64,000 nucleotides of DNA from Saccharomonospora xinjiangensis XJ-54 (GCF_000258175.1 NZ_JH636049.1:2953482-3017481), one strand, 5' to 3'. Positions 8,235 through 16,781 are shown, counted from the stretch's first letter. Translations and numbers: made by a program. The notes: generated by a model not told the origin, from the letters alone.

Positions 8235-8270
8235 GACGAGGCCCCGCACAGGTTCGTGCGGGGCCTCGTC
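8235..8270. terminator. Strong bidirectional hairpin between MFS and sodA
   Basis: A perfect 15-bp GC-rich stem (GACGAGGCCCCGCAC, loop AGGTTC, then the exact complement) lies between the convergent MFS and sodA genes. There is no T-run, as is usual in high-GC actinobacteria. Confidence 0.85.
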
Positions 8271-8298
8271 CGGTTCAGCGGTACGGCGGGATGCCGGG

Positions 8299-8922
8299 TC
8301 AGCCGAGCAGCAGGCCGTTGCGACCAGCCTTGGCGTCCTCGAAGCGCCTGCCGATCTCGGCCCAGTCGTACACGTTCCACAGGGCGTTGATGTAGTCCGG
8401 CTTCACGTTCTTGTACTGCAGGTAGAAGGCGTGCTCCCACACGTCAACCAGCAGGATCGGCGTCGTGGGCAGGATCAGGTTGTTGTGGTGGTCGCGCAGC
8501 TGCTGGGTGATCAGCGTCTTGCCGATCGGGTCCCACGACAGCGCTCCCCAGCCGTTGCCCTGGATGGTGGTGCAGACCGCGGTGAACTGTGCCTTGAACT
8601 TGTCGAACGAGCCGAACGCCTCGTCGATGGCAGCGGCCAGCTCGCCGGTGGGCTTGTCGCCACCGTTCGGCGACAGGATCTTCCACCACACGACGTGGTT
8701 GGCGTGGCCCGCGAGGTTGAATGCCAGCGTGGTTTCGAGGCCGACGATCGAGGAGAAGTCGTTCGCCTCGCGCGCGGCGGCCAGCTTCTCCAGCGTCTGG
8801 TTGGCGCCGTTGACGTAGGTCTGGTGGTGCTTGCTGTGGTGCAATTCGTTGATCTCGCCGGAGATGTACGGCTCGAGGGCACCGTAGTCGTAGTCGAGGT
8901 CGGGAAGCTCGTACGTGGGCAT
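8299..8922 (-). CDS. sodA: Superoxide dismutase, Fe/Mn family
   Basis: A 207-residue cytoplasmic-type enzyme that dismutates superoxide to oxygen and hydrogen peroxide. The metal ligands are visible: H28 in [13 protein letters not shown]76 in GHANHVVWW, and the Asp and His of [23 protein letters not shown] and the C-terminal [10 protein letters not shown] are also standard. ATG at 8922 is preceded by GGAGGG at ideal spacing. Whether Fe or Mn is preferred cannot be decided from sequence. No signal peptide is seen. It stands alone, facing away from the glutamate-cysteine-ligase-like gene and converging on the MFS gene. Confidence 0.97.
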   Translation of the reverse strand: MPTYELPDLDYDYGALEPYISGEINELHHSKHHQTYVNGANQTLEKLAAAREANDFSSIVGLETTLAFNLAGHANHVVWWKILSPNGGDKPTGELAAAIDEAFGSFDKFKAQFTAVCTTIQGNGWGALSWDPIGKTLITQQLRDHHNNLILPTTPILLVDVWEHAFYLQYKNVKPDYINALWNVYDWAEIGRRFEDAKAGRNGLLLG

Positions 8923-9118
8923 GAGCCCTCCTTCGTATCTCGCGAACCAAGCCTTCTCGTCGCTGCCCAACCTAGTAGCCGCTGGGTGGGCGGGCTAACC
9001 GGGGCGTGACGTAGTTGACCTTGCAAAGTGGAGCTAGGTGGAGGTCAAGAGCCTGTTGCCACCAACACATCCGTGAGGGCTGGTGTGTTGGCTGTGCTGA
9101 CCTGCGTTGGCGGCCACG

Positions 9119-10615
9119 TCAGTCGATCGGCCAGGAGTGCACGGGCTCGCCGGAACGCGACAACTCCAGGTAGCGCGTGAGCATGGTGGCGAGCGCGGCA
9201 TCGCGGTCCATGCCACGTTCCTCGGCCCGCAGCACGGTGTCGCGCTGCCAGACACTTCCGGTGCGTTGCCGCAGGCACCGCTGCTCGATCACGCCGAGGT
9301 AGCGGTCGGCGACGGCGTCGGACACGTCGGAGTTCCGCAGGCCCTCCCTCGCCAGCGGCAGCAACACCCGCAACGCGAGTTCGTCCGGCGGTATCCAGCC
9401 GATGCCGGGCCAGTAGAGGTGCGCGTCGAAGCCGTTGCGAGCGCCCGCGTACAGGTTCTCCTCGGCCGCCTGGAACGACATCTGTGTCCACACGGGCCGC
9501 TCCTGCTCGGCCAGTGCTCGTTGCGCGCCGTAGAAGAACGTGGCGTTGGCCATCATGTCCAGCACGGTCGGCCCCGCGGGCAGCACGCGGTTCTCCACCC
9601 GCAGGTGCGGCCTGCCGTCAACCACGTCGTAGACCGGCCGGTTCCACCGCCACACCGTGCCGTTGTGCAGGCGCAACTCGGTGAGCTTCGGAACCTCGCC
9701 GGATTCGAGGGCCTCCATCGGGTCCTCGTCGTCGGTCTCCGGCAGCAGGCCGGGGAAGTAGCGGACGTTCTCCTCGAAAAGGTCGAAGATCGAGGTGATC
9801 CAGCGTTCGCCGAACCAGACCCTCGGCCGGACGCCCTGGTTCTTCAGCTCCTCGGGGCGGGTGTCGGTCGCCTGAAGGAAAAGCGGGATGCGGGTCTCGT
9901 GCCAGAGCGCCTTGCCGAGCAAGAACGGCGAATTCGCACCGAGCGCCACCTGCACGCCCGCGAGGCACTGCGCGGCGTTCCAGTGGGGAGCGAACTCCTC
10001 GGGCGCCACCTGAAGATGTAGCTGCACCGACGTGCACGCTGCCTCGGGAAGGATCGACTGGGCGAACGACCGGAGCCGTTCGGGTGCCCGCTCCGGAAGG
10101 CCGACGCCTTCGAGGGACAGCAGGGGCCGCTCACCCCGTGACGCGAGGATCTCCTCGTTGAGCAGCGAATAGCGTGCGCTGTTGGTCAGCCACTTCTCGT
10201 CGAAGTGTTCCGACTTCAACGTCGGCAGCACACCGATCATCGCAACGAGCGCGCCCGCTTCCCCCGCCTTGACGTGCGCCTTGTCGAGATAGCTGTCCAG
10301 CACCGATTCCAGTCTGAGAGCCGAGGTGCCGTCCAGCGGGCACGGGGGGACGTTCAACTCGATGTTGTGCTGCGACAACTCCGTCGTGAACGAGGCGTCG
10401 TCCAGCGCGTTCAGCACCGCCGTGTTGGACATGGAAGGGCGCATGTCCTCATCGACGAGGTTCAGTTCGACTTCGAGGCCGATGTGCTTGCGCGGGAACG
10501 TGAAGCTGCCGTCGGAGAGCATTCGCGCCAGAGTGTCCAGACAGCGCTGCACCTTGCGGCGGTAACGCCCCCGGTCCCTCGGGGTGAAGGCGTCCGGTGA
10601 CACGTCCTTACCCAT
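9119..10615 (-). CDS. Glutamate-cysteine ligase-like (GCS2 family) enzyme
   Basis: A 498-residue protein of the carboxylate-amine ligase (GCS2/YbdK-like) fold. It shows FTFPRKHIGLEVELNLVD (38-55, substrate/Mg-binding strand), TTELSQHNIELNVPP, TSVQLHLQV, a nucleotide-region GVRPRVWFGERW and ENRVLPAGPTVLDMMANA. The long C-terminal part is longer than YbdK (about 370 aa). ATG at 10615 follows AAGGA with 7-nt spacing; the open frame upstream is Pro/Ser-rich and discarded. Actinobacteria make mycothiol rather than glutathione, so a gamma-glutamyl-cysteine product could serve ergothioneine or another small molecule. The real substrate is not evident. Confidence 0.8.
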   Translation of the reverse strand: MGKDVSPDAFTPRDRGRYRRKVQRCLDTLARMLSDGSFTFPRKHIGLEVELNLVDEDMRPSMSNTAVLNALDDASFTTELSQHNIELNVPPCPLDGTSALRLESVLDSYLDKAHVKAGEAGALVAMIGVLPTLKSEHFDEKWLTNSARYSLLNEEILASRGERPLLSLEGVGLPERAPERLRSFAQSILPEAACTSVQLHLQVAPEEFAPHWNAAQCLAGVQVALGANSPFLLGKALWHETRIPLFLQATDTRPEELKNQGVRPRVWFGERWITSIFDLFEENVRYFPGLLPETDDEDPMEALESGEVPKLTELRLHNGTVWRWNRPVYDVVDGRPHLRVENRVLPAGPTVLDMMANATFFYGAQRALAEQERPVWTQMSFQAAEENLYAGARNGFDAHLYWPGIGWIPPDELALRVLLPLAREGLRNSDVSDAVADRYLGVIEQRCLRQRTGSVWQRDTVLRAEERGMDRDAALATMLTRYLELSRSGEPVHSWPID

Positions 10616-10844
10616 GGGATGTTCCTTCTCCTGCTCCAGCCTCGGCTCACCCGAACGCCTTGGCGTTGACCCCTTGCCAGGCGGCAACGTTGACACACCC
10701 GGAAAGCCGCGACTAGCGGCCAAACCGGTGCTCTCTGTCACCTCATCATCACCCAACGCACGTGGACGACCGTTCGTAGGACCGGGCTACCCAGCAATCG
10801 GAGTACCGACTCCCAGCGAGACGGTGGAGTGCGACACTCCGGGC

Positions 10845-11654
10845 GTGGCCGAGCTGACCGACATCATCGAGATCGACGACGCCGCGGACCAGCGTCTCGA
10901 CGACTTCCGCGACCTCACCATCGCCGACCGAAGGCCCGACCGGCCCGGTGGGCGCGGACTGGTCATCGCGGAGGGAGTCGTGGTCGTGCGGAGGCTGCTC
11001 GCTTCTCCGTACCCGCCGCGCGCTGTGCTCGGTGTGCGCCGCAAACTGGACGAGCTGGCCACCGACCTCGCCGGGATCGGTGTGCCCGTGTACGCCACCT
11101 CTGCCAAGACCATGTCCGATGTGGTCGGTTTCCATCTCAACCGGGGAGTGCTGGCCGTGGCAAGCCGGGCCCCCGCACCGTCGTTCGACGAGATCGCCGG
11201 ACGGTCGAGGGTGCTCGCGGTGCTGGAGGGGGTCAACGACCACGAGAACCTCGGTGCGCTGTTTCGCAACGCCGCCGCACTCGGCGTCGATGGTGTGCTG
11301 CTGGGCGCGGGCTGCGCCGATCCGCTGTACCGCAGGAGCGTGCGTGTGTCGATGGGGCATGTCCTCCGGGTTCCTTTCGCGCCGGTCCCGTGGCCGGAGG
11401 CGCTCGGCGACCTGCGACGGAGGGCTTTCCACATTGCGGCGCTGACGCCACGCGCCGACGCGGTAGCGTTGCGTGACGTGCGGGACGCCGGCTACCACCG
11501 CATCGCGCTGCTGCTCGGTTCGGAGGGACACGGCCTTTCGCGCGCGGCCATCGACGCCGCCGACAGCGCGGTGCGCATTCCGATGGCGTCGGGTGTGGAC
11601 TCGCTCAACGTCGCAACGGCGGCCGCTGTTGCGTTTTACGAGCTGACGAGGTGA
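10845..11654 (+). CDS. SPOUT (TrmH-family) rRNA 2'-O-methyltransferase, Rv0881-like
   Basis: About 269 residues. The N-terminal part (GLVIAEGVVVVRRLLASPY) is the substrate-binding domain of RNA methylases. The C-terminal SPOUT domain carries LEGVNDHENLGALFRNAAALGVDGVLL (motif 1), LLGSEGHGLS (motif 2) and IPMASGVDSLNVATAAAV (motif 3), which form the SAM-binding knot. The start is uncertain: GTG at 10845 begins VAELTDII and GTG at 10824 would add 7 residues; neither has a clear ribosome site. It is divergent from the GCS2-like gene. Synteny with Rv0880-Rv0884c supports orthology with Rv0881. Confidence 0.9.
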   Translation: MAELTDIIEIDDAADQRLDDFRDLTIADRRPDRPGGRGLVIAEGVVVVRRLLASPYPPRAVLGVRRKLDELATDLAGIGVPVYATSAKTMSDVVGFHLNRGVLAVASRAPAPSFDEIAGRSRVLAVLEGVNDHENLGALFRNAAALGVDGVLLGAGCADPLYRRSVRVSMGHVLRVPFAPVPWPEALGDLRRRAFHIAALTPRADAVALRDVRDAGYHRIALLLGSEGHGLSRAAIDAADSAVRIPMASGVDSLNVATAAAVAFYELTR

Positions 11655-11675
11655 GGTCAGGCCGGGTGAGCGGGT

Positions 11676-12713
11676 GTGAATGAGGCCGAACTTGTGGTGC
11701 GAGACGACCACGCCGTCATCATTGGCGTCGCGCCGCGTGGGAGTGGCGGGACGGAGGAAGGCCGCGAGGTCGGTGACTCCGTTCCGGCCACCGCGACCAC
11801 CGAGGCCGTCGGCGGGAAGGCGCACGACGACGTCGGCAGCGGCGGGAGTCGTGAGGACGTCGGGGGCGGGGGTGCTCGTGAGGTTGGGGGCGGCTTCGGG
11901 AGTCGTGAGGACCTCGGCAGAGGTGAGAGCCGCGAGAGCAGGGATGCGCGCGACGACGCCGGGGGCGGCGAGAGCTGTGAGGACGCCGGGCACGGCGAGG
12001 CTCGTGGTGACAGTGACAGTGACAGTGACGGTGACAGCGGCAGCGGCGGGAGTCATGAGGCCGTCGAAGGCGGTGAGAGCCGCCAGGACGGCGAGGGCGG
12101 CCCGAGCACATCGGCGATCACGTCGGCCTCGGCAGCCGGGACACGAGGTGGCGACCGTCCCGCCACTCGCCTCGACGACCTCGTCGGCGCCGACCTCGCC
12201 GAAGCTCTCGAAGAATGGGCCCGGGTGTGCACGGCCGTTCGGCGTACCGCGGGCGGGGCAGGCAGGGAGGTCGTGTCCCGCAGGGGCAGGCAACTGGTCG
12301 GCAGAGTGGCGACGGTGCTCGGGCAGCCCGTGTGGTACCGCGATCCGATGACCGACGAGACGACGCTCGTTCAACCACCGCCTGCGCCACGTGTGCGGGC
12401 AGAGCGGGCGGCGGCCGTTTCGCCTTCGCTGCGGGACGCGCCCGTTGCGGACCCGACGCCGTGGGGCACGGGGCTGACGGTCGCCGGTTTCGTCGCGGTG
12501 TTCGTCGTCGTGGCGATGCTCGCGCTGGCTTCCTCTCTCGCGGCGGAGACGGCGGGGTGGGTCGCCGTCGTCGCCGCGGCCGTCGTGACGGGAGGGCTCG
12601 CCCCTTCGCTATGGCTGGGCCGTCGCGTTGCCGTGGTGCGGTGGATCGTGCTCGGTGCCGTCGTAGGCACGGCGCTGTCCTGGATCGGAGTCCTGCTGAT
12701 CGCCTTCGCATGA
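11676..12713 (+). CDS. DUF2537 membrane protein with long low-complexity insert (Rv0882-like)
   Basis: A 345-residue protein in four parts. First comes a short N-terminal strand (VNEAELVVRDDHAVIIGVAPRG), then about 115 residues of Gly/Glu/Asp/Ser/Arg repeats (GGGESCEDAGHGE, SDSDSDGDSGSGGS). A soluble segment follows (LVGADLAEALEEWARVCTAVRR, VWYRDPMTDETTLV), and finally three membrane helices (from LTVAGFVAVFVVVAMLALA to WIGVLLIAFA). The last part is DUF2537, a short membrane family next to sepH in mycobacteria. The acidic insert is unusual and rich in tandem DNA repeats. GTG at 11676 has no strong ribosome site. Function unknown; the sepH neighbourhood hints at envelope or division. Confidence 0.75.
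   Translation: MNEAELVVRDDHAVIIGVAPRGSGGTEEGREVGDSVPATATTEAVGGKAHDDVGSGGSREDVGGGGAREVGGGFGSREDLGRGESRESRDARDDAGGGESCEDAGHGEARGDSDSDSDGDSGSGGSHEAVEGGESRQDGEGGPSTSAITSASAAGTRGGDRPATRLDDLVGADLAEALEEWARVCTAVRRTAGGAGREVVSRRGRQLVGRVATVLGQPVWYRDPMTDETTLVQPPPAPRVRAERAAAVSPSLRDAPVADPTPWGTGLTVAGFVAVFVVVAMLALASSLAAETAGWVAVVAAAVVTGGLAPSLWLGRRVAVVRWIVLGAVVGTALSWIGVLLIAFA
12006..12038 (+). repeat. Hexanucleotide (GTGACA)n tract inside the DUF2537 gene
   Basis: GTGACA is repeated about four to five times, with one GTGACG variant, encoding Asp-Ser dipeptides. A period of 6 keeps the frame when copies are gained or lost, so this tract should vary in length between strains without breaking the gene. Confidence 0.8.
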
Positions 12714-12719
12714 GCCGAA

Positions 12720-12957
12720 GCCGTGTCCGCACGTCCTGCACGCGTGTTGGTACTTCCCGTGCGTGTGTCCGCACCTGCCGTGCATGTGTCGGCACTTCAG
12801 GTATGTGCGTCCACTTCCAGGTGATCTTGCCGCCGTAACCCGCCAACATCAGTGCGCAGGATGCCAATGCATGTGCGCAGGGTGCGGACACGCGTGCGCA
12901 GGGTGCCAATACATGTGCGCAGGGTGCGGACACGCGTGCATAGGGTGCGGACACGGC
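12720..12957. repeat. Intergenic inverted-arm 21-bp repeat element, copy 2
   Basis: Left-arm units begin at 12723, 12744, 12765, 12786 and (degenerate) 12807. Right-arm units begin at 12845, 12866, 12887, 12908 and 12929. In the right arm they alternate between AAT(G/A)CATG... and GACACGCG... flavours and end in GCGCAGGGTGC. The terminal GCCGTGTCCGCAC (12720-12732) and GTGCGGACACGGC (12945-12957) are perfect inverted repeats, as in copy 1. The gene-free stretch 12714-13048 holds this element and then the promoter of the epimerase gene; flanking genes are in tandem. Confidence 0.9.
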
Positions 12958-13014
12958 GTTGAGGTCACCCGGCATCCGGCCACTCCGGTGTGCTGATCGG
13001 GTCGCGGGTACGGG

Positions 13015-13048
13015 TTGGACCGATCGGAGCACCGGGTAGTTTGACTCC
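13015..13048 (+). promoter_or_regulatory. Predicted promoter of the epimerase gene, leaderless
   Basis: TTGGAC at 13015-13020 and TAGTTT at 13037-13042 are separated by 16 bp, and the ATG at 13049 lies 6 bp after the -10 box. Transcription would therefore begin at or near the start codon, giving a leaderless mRNA, which is common in actinobacteria. No Shine-Dalgarno sequence is present. Confidence 0.6.
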
Positions 13049-13993
13049 ATGTCTTCCGCCACGCATGCAGACTCGCCCCACGTCGTGGTCACGGGGGGCT
13101 GCGGCTTCATCGGACGCGCGGTCGTCGCCGCGTTCCGGCGTCGCGGCGCACGGGTGACGATCGTGGACCGAGAACCCGTGCCGCCACACGACGAAGGAGT
13201 CGTCGCGGTACAGGGCGATCTGGCGGACCCACGGGTACGGGAACGCGCGATTGTGCCGGGCACCGACGGGATCATTCACCTCGCCGCTGTCACCTCCGTT
13301 TTGCGTTCCAAGGAGATGCCAGCGAAGACGTATGCGGAGAACGTCGCCATCACGCACGAGCTGCTGGAACTGGCTCGGATGCACGGCGTCCGCCGTTTCG
13401 TTCTCGCCTCGACCAACGCGGTGGTCGGCGATGTCGGCACGAGAACCATCACCGAGGACATGCCGTTGCAGCCGCTCACGCCGTACGGCGCAACCAAGGC
13501 GGCCTGCGAGATGCTGCTGTCCGGTTACGCGGGCACCTACGGCATGACCACCTGCGCGCTGCGCTTCACCAACGTCTACGGCCCTGGCATGAGCCACAAG
13601 GACAGCTTCGTGCCCCGTCTCATGCGAGCCGCGCTCTCGGACGGCGGGGTGAAGGTCTACGGCGACGGATCGCAGCGGCGCGACCTGGTCTTCCTCGACG
13701 ACGTGGTGCGTGGCATCGAACTCGCCTGGGACAGCGGGCACGTCGGAAGGGCCATCGTCGGTGCGGGCCGTTCGGTGTCGGTGCTGGAACTGATCGAGAC
13801 GGTGAGGGAGGTCACCGGCTGCCCGATCCCGGTCGAACACGTTCCCGCGCCGGGTGGTGAGATGCCCGCGGTGGTTGTGGACGTCTCCCGCAGCGCGGAG
13901 ACCATCGGGTACCGTCCGACGTTCAGTCTGCGCGACGGTCTGGCGGCCACCTGGCAGTACTTCCTCGACAACGACAGGCAGAAAGTGTTCTGA
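13049..13993 (+). CDS. NAD-dependent epimerase/dehydratase (extended SDR)
   Basis: A 314-residue extended short-chain dehydrogenase. VVTGGCGFIGRAVV (13-26) is the NAD-binding GxxGxxG, DGIIHLAAVTSV the following strand, ASTNAVVGD carries the Ser/Thr and YGATKAACE the catalytic Tyr-xxx-Lys. RFTNVYGPG and YGDGSQRRDLVFLDDVVRG are typical of sugar-nucleotide epimerases and dehydratases such as GalE or RmlB-like enzymes. The substrate sugar cannot be named. The next gene starts directly after its stop (TGA then GTG), so it is co-transcribed with the glycosyltransferase fusion in a sugar-nucleotide/glycan cassette. Confidence 0.9.
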   Translation: MSSATHADSPHVVVTGGCGFIGRAVVAAFRRRGARVTIVDREPVPPHDEGVVAVQGDLADPRVRERAIVPGTDGIIHLAAVTSVLRSKEMPAKTYAENVAITHELLELARMHGVRRFVLASTNAVVGDVGTRTITEDMPLQPLTPYGATKAACEMLLSGYAGTYGMTTCALRFTNVYGPGMSHKDSFVPRLMRAALSDGGVKVYGDGSQRRDLVFLDDVVRGIELAWDSGHVGRAIVGAGRSVSVLELIETVREVTGCPIPVEHVPAPGGEMPAVVVDVSRSAETIGYRPTFSLRDGLAATWQYFLDNDRQKVF

Positions 13994-16252
13994 GTGACGG
14001 GCTTCCTCCGCCGCCACTGGCTGCTGCTCGTCCTGCTCGCCGGTGGCATCACGCTGCGTGTGCTGGTGTGGCTGGCCTACGAGCCTGCGCTGCTCTACAT
14101 CGACAGCTTCCGCTATCTAAACAACCTGGACGCTCTGCGCCCGACGGATCTGAACCCGCTCGGCTACACCGTGGTGCTGAAGGTGCTGTTCGCCTTCGGC
14201 GGGCTCGCGTTCGTCCAAGCGATACAGCATGTGCTCGGCGTGCTGCTCGCGGTGTCGCTGTACGCGCTGACCCTGAGATACACCTCCCGGCGCTGGATCG
14301 GTGCGCTCGTTGCCGCGCCGGTGTTGCTCGACGCGTATCAGTTGCAGATCGAAGCGCTCATCATGTCGGAGGTGTGGTTCCAGGCGCTGCTGGTCGGCGT
14401 TCTGTGGGCCCTGCTCGGCCGTGCCGGACACAGTGAACCCTCCTGGTGGAGGGCCGGTCTCGCGGGAGTCCTCATCGGGCTCGCCGTCATCACGAGGACC
14501 ATCGGCTTCACGCTCGTCGTGCCGATGGTGGCCTATCTCGTGCTGGCAGGCGGGGCGTGGCGCAGCAAGGCCGGGTGGAAACGTATCGGTGTGCGTGGCG
14601 CGGCCGGCCTGCTCGGGGTCGCCGCGGTGCTGTTCCCGTACTCGGCGTACTTCTATTCACAGGCAGGGCACTGGGGCTTGACGGGAGCCACCGGCAACGT
14701 GCTGTACGGGCGCGCGGCCAGCATCGCGGACTGCTCCGAACTGCCCCGGAACGACGCCGGGTTGCAGCTCTTCTGCCCCGACGAGCCGATCGAGGCACGG
14801 CAAGGGATTGACTACTACACGCACGTTGTGTACGGAAACCCGGAGTGGCCACCGCAGGGGCTTCCCGACGCGCGGAGCAAGGAGCAGCTGGCCAACCAGT
14901 TCGCCAAGGAAGTGTTCCTGAACCAGCCGTTCGACTTCACGGGGTCGATCCTGAGGGACTTCGCGAAGAACTTCGACCCCGTCAAGCGCACACATCACAA
15001 CGACGTGCCTGTCGAACGCTGGCACTTCCAGCTCACGTACCCGTACTACGACATCGGTGACGCGACTGTCGAGGAGTACAACGCGACGACGTACGCCTAC
15101 GACGGGGTGTTGCCGCGCGCGGACTCCGGCCTCACCGCTTTCCTGCGCGGCTATCAGCTCGGTGGCGGTTACACGTGGGGTCCGCTGCTGGCGGTTTTCG
15201 GCCTGCTCGGCCTGCTCGCCTCGGCCGGGGTCGGGCGTGCTCGCCGGTCCGGCCTGAGGGGGGCGGCACTGCTCGCCACGGGCAGTGGTTTGATCATCCT
15301 GCTCGGAGCGGCTTCGTTCGAGTTCTCCTGGCGGTACCAACTTCCCGCGCTCGTACTTCTCCCACTCGGGGGTGCGCTCGGACTCGCCGCGATCATCGGT
15401 GCGCGCGGCGATTCGACCGGCGCGGCGAAAGGACGGAGGCCCACATTGGACGACTACCCCGACGACATCGACGCAGAGGCTGTTGCCGACTTCCGGCAGC
15501 GCTACGGCAACAGCCCGCTGACACCGCTGGTGGTGGTGATCGCGGCCTACAACGAGGCGAAGGGCATCGGGGCGGTGCTGAGGGGAATGCCGACGCACTG
15601 CGGTGACCTTCCGGTGTCCACACTCGTCGTCGTGGACGGTGCGACGGACAACACCGCCGAGGTGGCAGGCGAGGCGGGCGCGTACGTGTGTGTCGCCAAG
15701 CGCAACCGAGGTCAGGGTGCCGCCCTGCGCCTCGGGTACCACCTCGCCACCGAATGCGGGGCGCGCTACATCGTCACCACCGACGCCGACGGGCAGTACG
15801 ACAACAACGAGATGCCGATGCTCGTGAAGCCGCTTCTGGACGACACGGCTGACTTCGTCACCGGGTCTCGCAGGCTCGGCAGCTACGAGCACGACAGTGC
15901 CGTGCGCTGGCTCGGCGTGCGGGTTTTCGCGTGGCTCGCCTCACTTCTGACCCTGCGTAAGATCACCGACACGTCGTTCGGTTTCCGTGCCATGAAGGCC
16001 GAGCTCGCCACGTCGGTGACCTTGCGCGAACCGCAGTACCAGTCGTCGGAGCTGCTGCTCGGCGTCATGGCACGAGGTGCGCGGGTCCTTGAGGTGCCGA
16101 TGTCCATGCGGCTGCGCAACAACGGCACGAGCAAGAAGGGCCGCAGCCTGAAGTACGGCGCCAACTACGCGCGGGTCATGACGGGGACTTGGCTACGCGA
16201 ATACGTGTTGCGTGGCGGAAAACGAGCCGGTCGAGCAGTGCGAACTTCATGA
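13994..16252 (+). CDS. Polytopic membrane protein fused to a GT2 (dolichol-phosphate-mannose synthase-like) glycosyltransferase
   Basis: A 752-residue fusion. Residues 1 to about 470 form a polytopic domain of GT-C type (DSFRYLNNLDALRP in the first loop, helices such as VLIGLAVITRTIGFTLVVPM, a large extracytoplasmic loop at about 230-375, then more helices to about 465). Residues from about 490 hold a soluble GT2 domain: LVVVIAAYNEAKGIG, STLVVVDGATDNTAEVA, KRNRGQGAALRLG and the DxD motif TTDADGQYD, ending with LRNNGTSKKGRSLKYG. The GT2 half probably makes a polyprenyl-phosphate sugar that the membrane half or GtrA uses (inference). GTG start abuts the epimerase stop. Its last 77 bp overlap the convergent gtrA-like gene. 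Confidence 0.85.
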   Translation: MTGFLRRHWLLLVLLAGGITLRVLVWLAYEPALLYIDSFRYLNNLDALRPTDLNPLGYTVVLKVLFAFGGLAFVQAIQHVLGVLLAVSLYALTLRYTSRRWIGALVAAPVLLDAYQLQIEALIMSEVWFQALLVGVLWALLGRAGHSEPSWWRAGLAGVLIGLAVITRTIGFTLVVPMVAYLVLAGGAWRSKAGWKRIGVRGAAGLLGVAAVLFPYSAYFYSQAGHWGLTGATGNVLYGRAASIADCSELPRNDAGLQLFCPDEPIEARQGIDYYTHVVYGNPEWPPQGLPDARSKEQLANQFAKEVFLNQPFDFTGSILRDFAKNFDPVKRTHHNDVPVERWHFQLTYPYYDIGDATVEEYNATTYAYDGVLPRADSGLTAFLRGYQLGGGYTWGPLLAVFGLLGLLASAGVGRARRSGLRGAALLATGSGLIILLGAASFEFSWRYQLPALVLLPLGGALGLAAIIGARGDSTGAAKGRRPTLDDYPDDIDAEAVADFRQRYGNSPLTPLVVVIAAYNEAKGIGAVLRGMPTHCGDLPVSTLVVVDGATDNTAEVAGEAGAYVCVAKRNRGQGAALRLGYHLATECGARYIVTTDADGQYDNNEMPMLVKPLLDDTADFVTGSRRLGSYEHDSAVRWLGVRVFAWLASLLTLRKITDTSFGFRAMKAELATSVTLREPQYQSSELLLGVMARGARVLEVPMSMRLRNNGTSKKGRSLKYGANYARVMTGTWLREYVLRGGKRAGRAVRTS

Positions 16253-16697
16253 CGAACACGACGGCGTAGCTTCCGAGGAACACCGCGTCGAGCACCACGA
16301 TGCGAACGAAGCCGGAGAGGTTCAGCGGCTCGGTGAGCCAGCCCGCGAACGTGGTGAGGCCCACCGAGGCCAGACCGGCGAGGCCGATCACCACGAAGTA
16401 GGGCAGGAGTTCGCTTCTCACCGGTGGCGTGCCCCTGCGGCCCCAGGCCCAGCGCCGGGCGAGGAAAAAGTTGGGGATGGCTCCCGCGACGAACGCGAGG
16501 GCGCTGGCGAGTACGGGCGCGGCACCCCACCACAGCAGCCCGATCAGGGTCACCTGGCTGATGCCGGTGGCCAGCGCGGAACTCGTCGCGGCGCGGAACA
16601 GCCTGACCAGCAGGCGGGGCCGGGAAGACGTCGTCGCCTGCGCTTGGCCTGCGGACGTCGAAGCGGTGCTCACCACTCCATTGTGCATACCCGCCAT
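16176..16697 (-). CDS. GtrA-family membrane protein
   Basis: A 173-residue protein with four predicted membrane helices, including LVRLFRAATSSALATGISQVTLIGLLWW, VLASALAFVAGAIPNFFLARRWAW, LLPYFVVIGLAGLASVGLTTFAGW and IVVLDAVFLGSYAVVFVMKFALLDRLVF. The NFFLARRWAW signature after helix 2 is typical of GtrA. GtrA-like proteins act in cell-surface glycosylation, probably flipping polyprenyl-phosphate sugars, which fits the GT2 fusion it converges on. Their coding regions overlap tail-to-tail by 77 bp. The first 28 residues are a Ser/Thr/Ala-rich cytoplasmic lead; ATG at 16697 and at 16688 are both possible. Confidence 0.88.
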   Translation of the reverse strand: MAGMHNGVVSTASTSAGQAQATTSSRPRLLVRLFRAATSSALATGISQVTLIGLLWWGAAPVLASALAFVAGAIPNFFLARRWAWGRRGTPPVRSELLPYFVVIGLAGLASVGLTTFAGWLTEPLNLSGFVRIVVLDAVFLGSYAVVFVMKFALLDRLVFRHATRIRVAKSPS

Positions 16698-16781
16698 TCA
16701 GGTGGCGTCGAAACGTCCGTATCCTCCGTGCGGGTTGATCCGTGCGCCCGAGTGGTACACGGTAGAGCTAATAGATAGGAC

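Noticed and set aside
8110-9009. A 299-residue plus-strand frame opposite sodA
   Set aside because: Antisense to the full superoxide dismutase gene, with Val/Arg-rich composition and no motif.
10749-12374. A 541-residue minus-strand frame opposite the rRNA methylase and DUF2537 genes
   Set aside because: Low-complexity and His/Arg/Thr-rich composition, with no domain. The plus-strand genes have family signatures and synteny.
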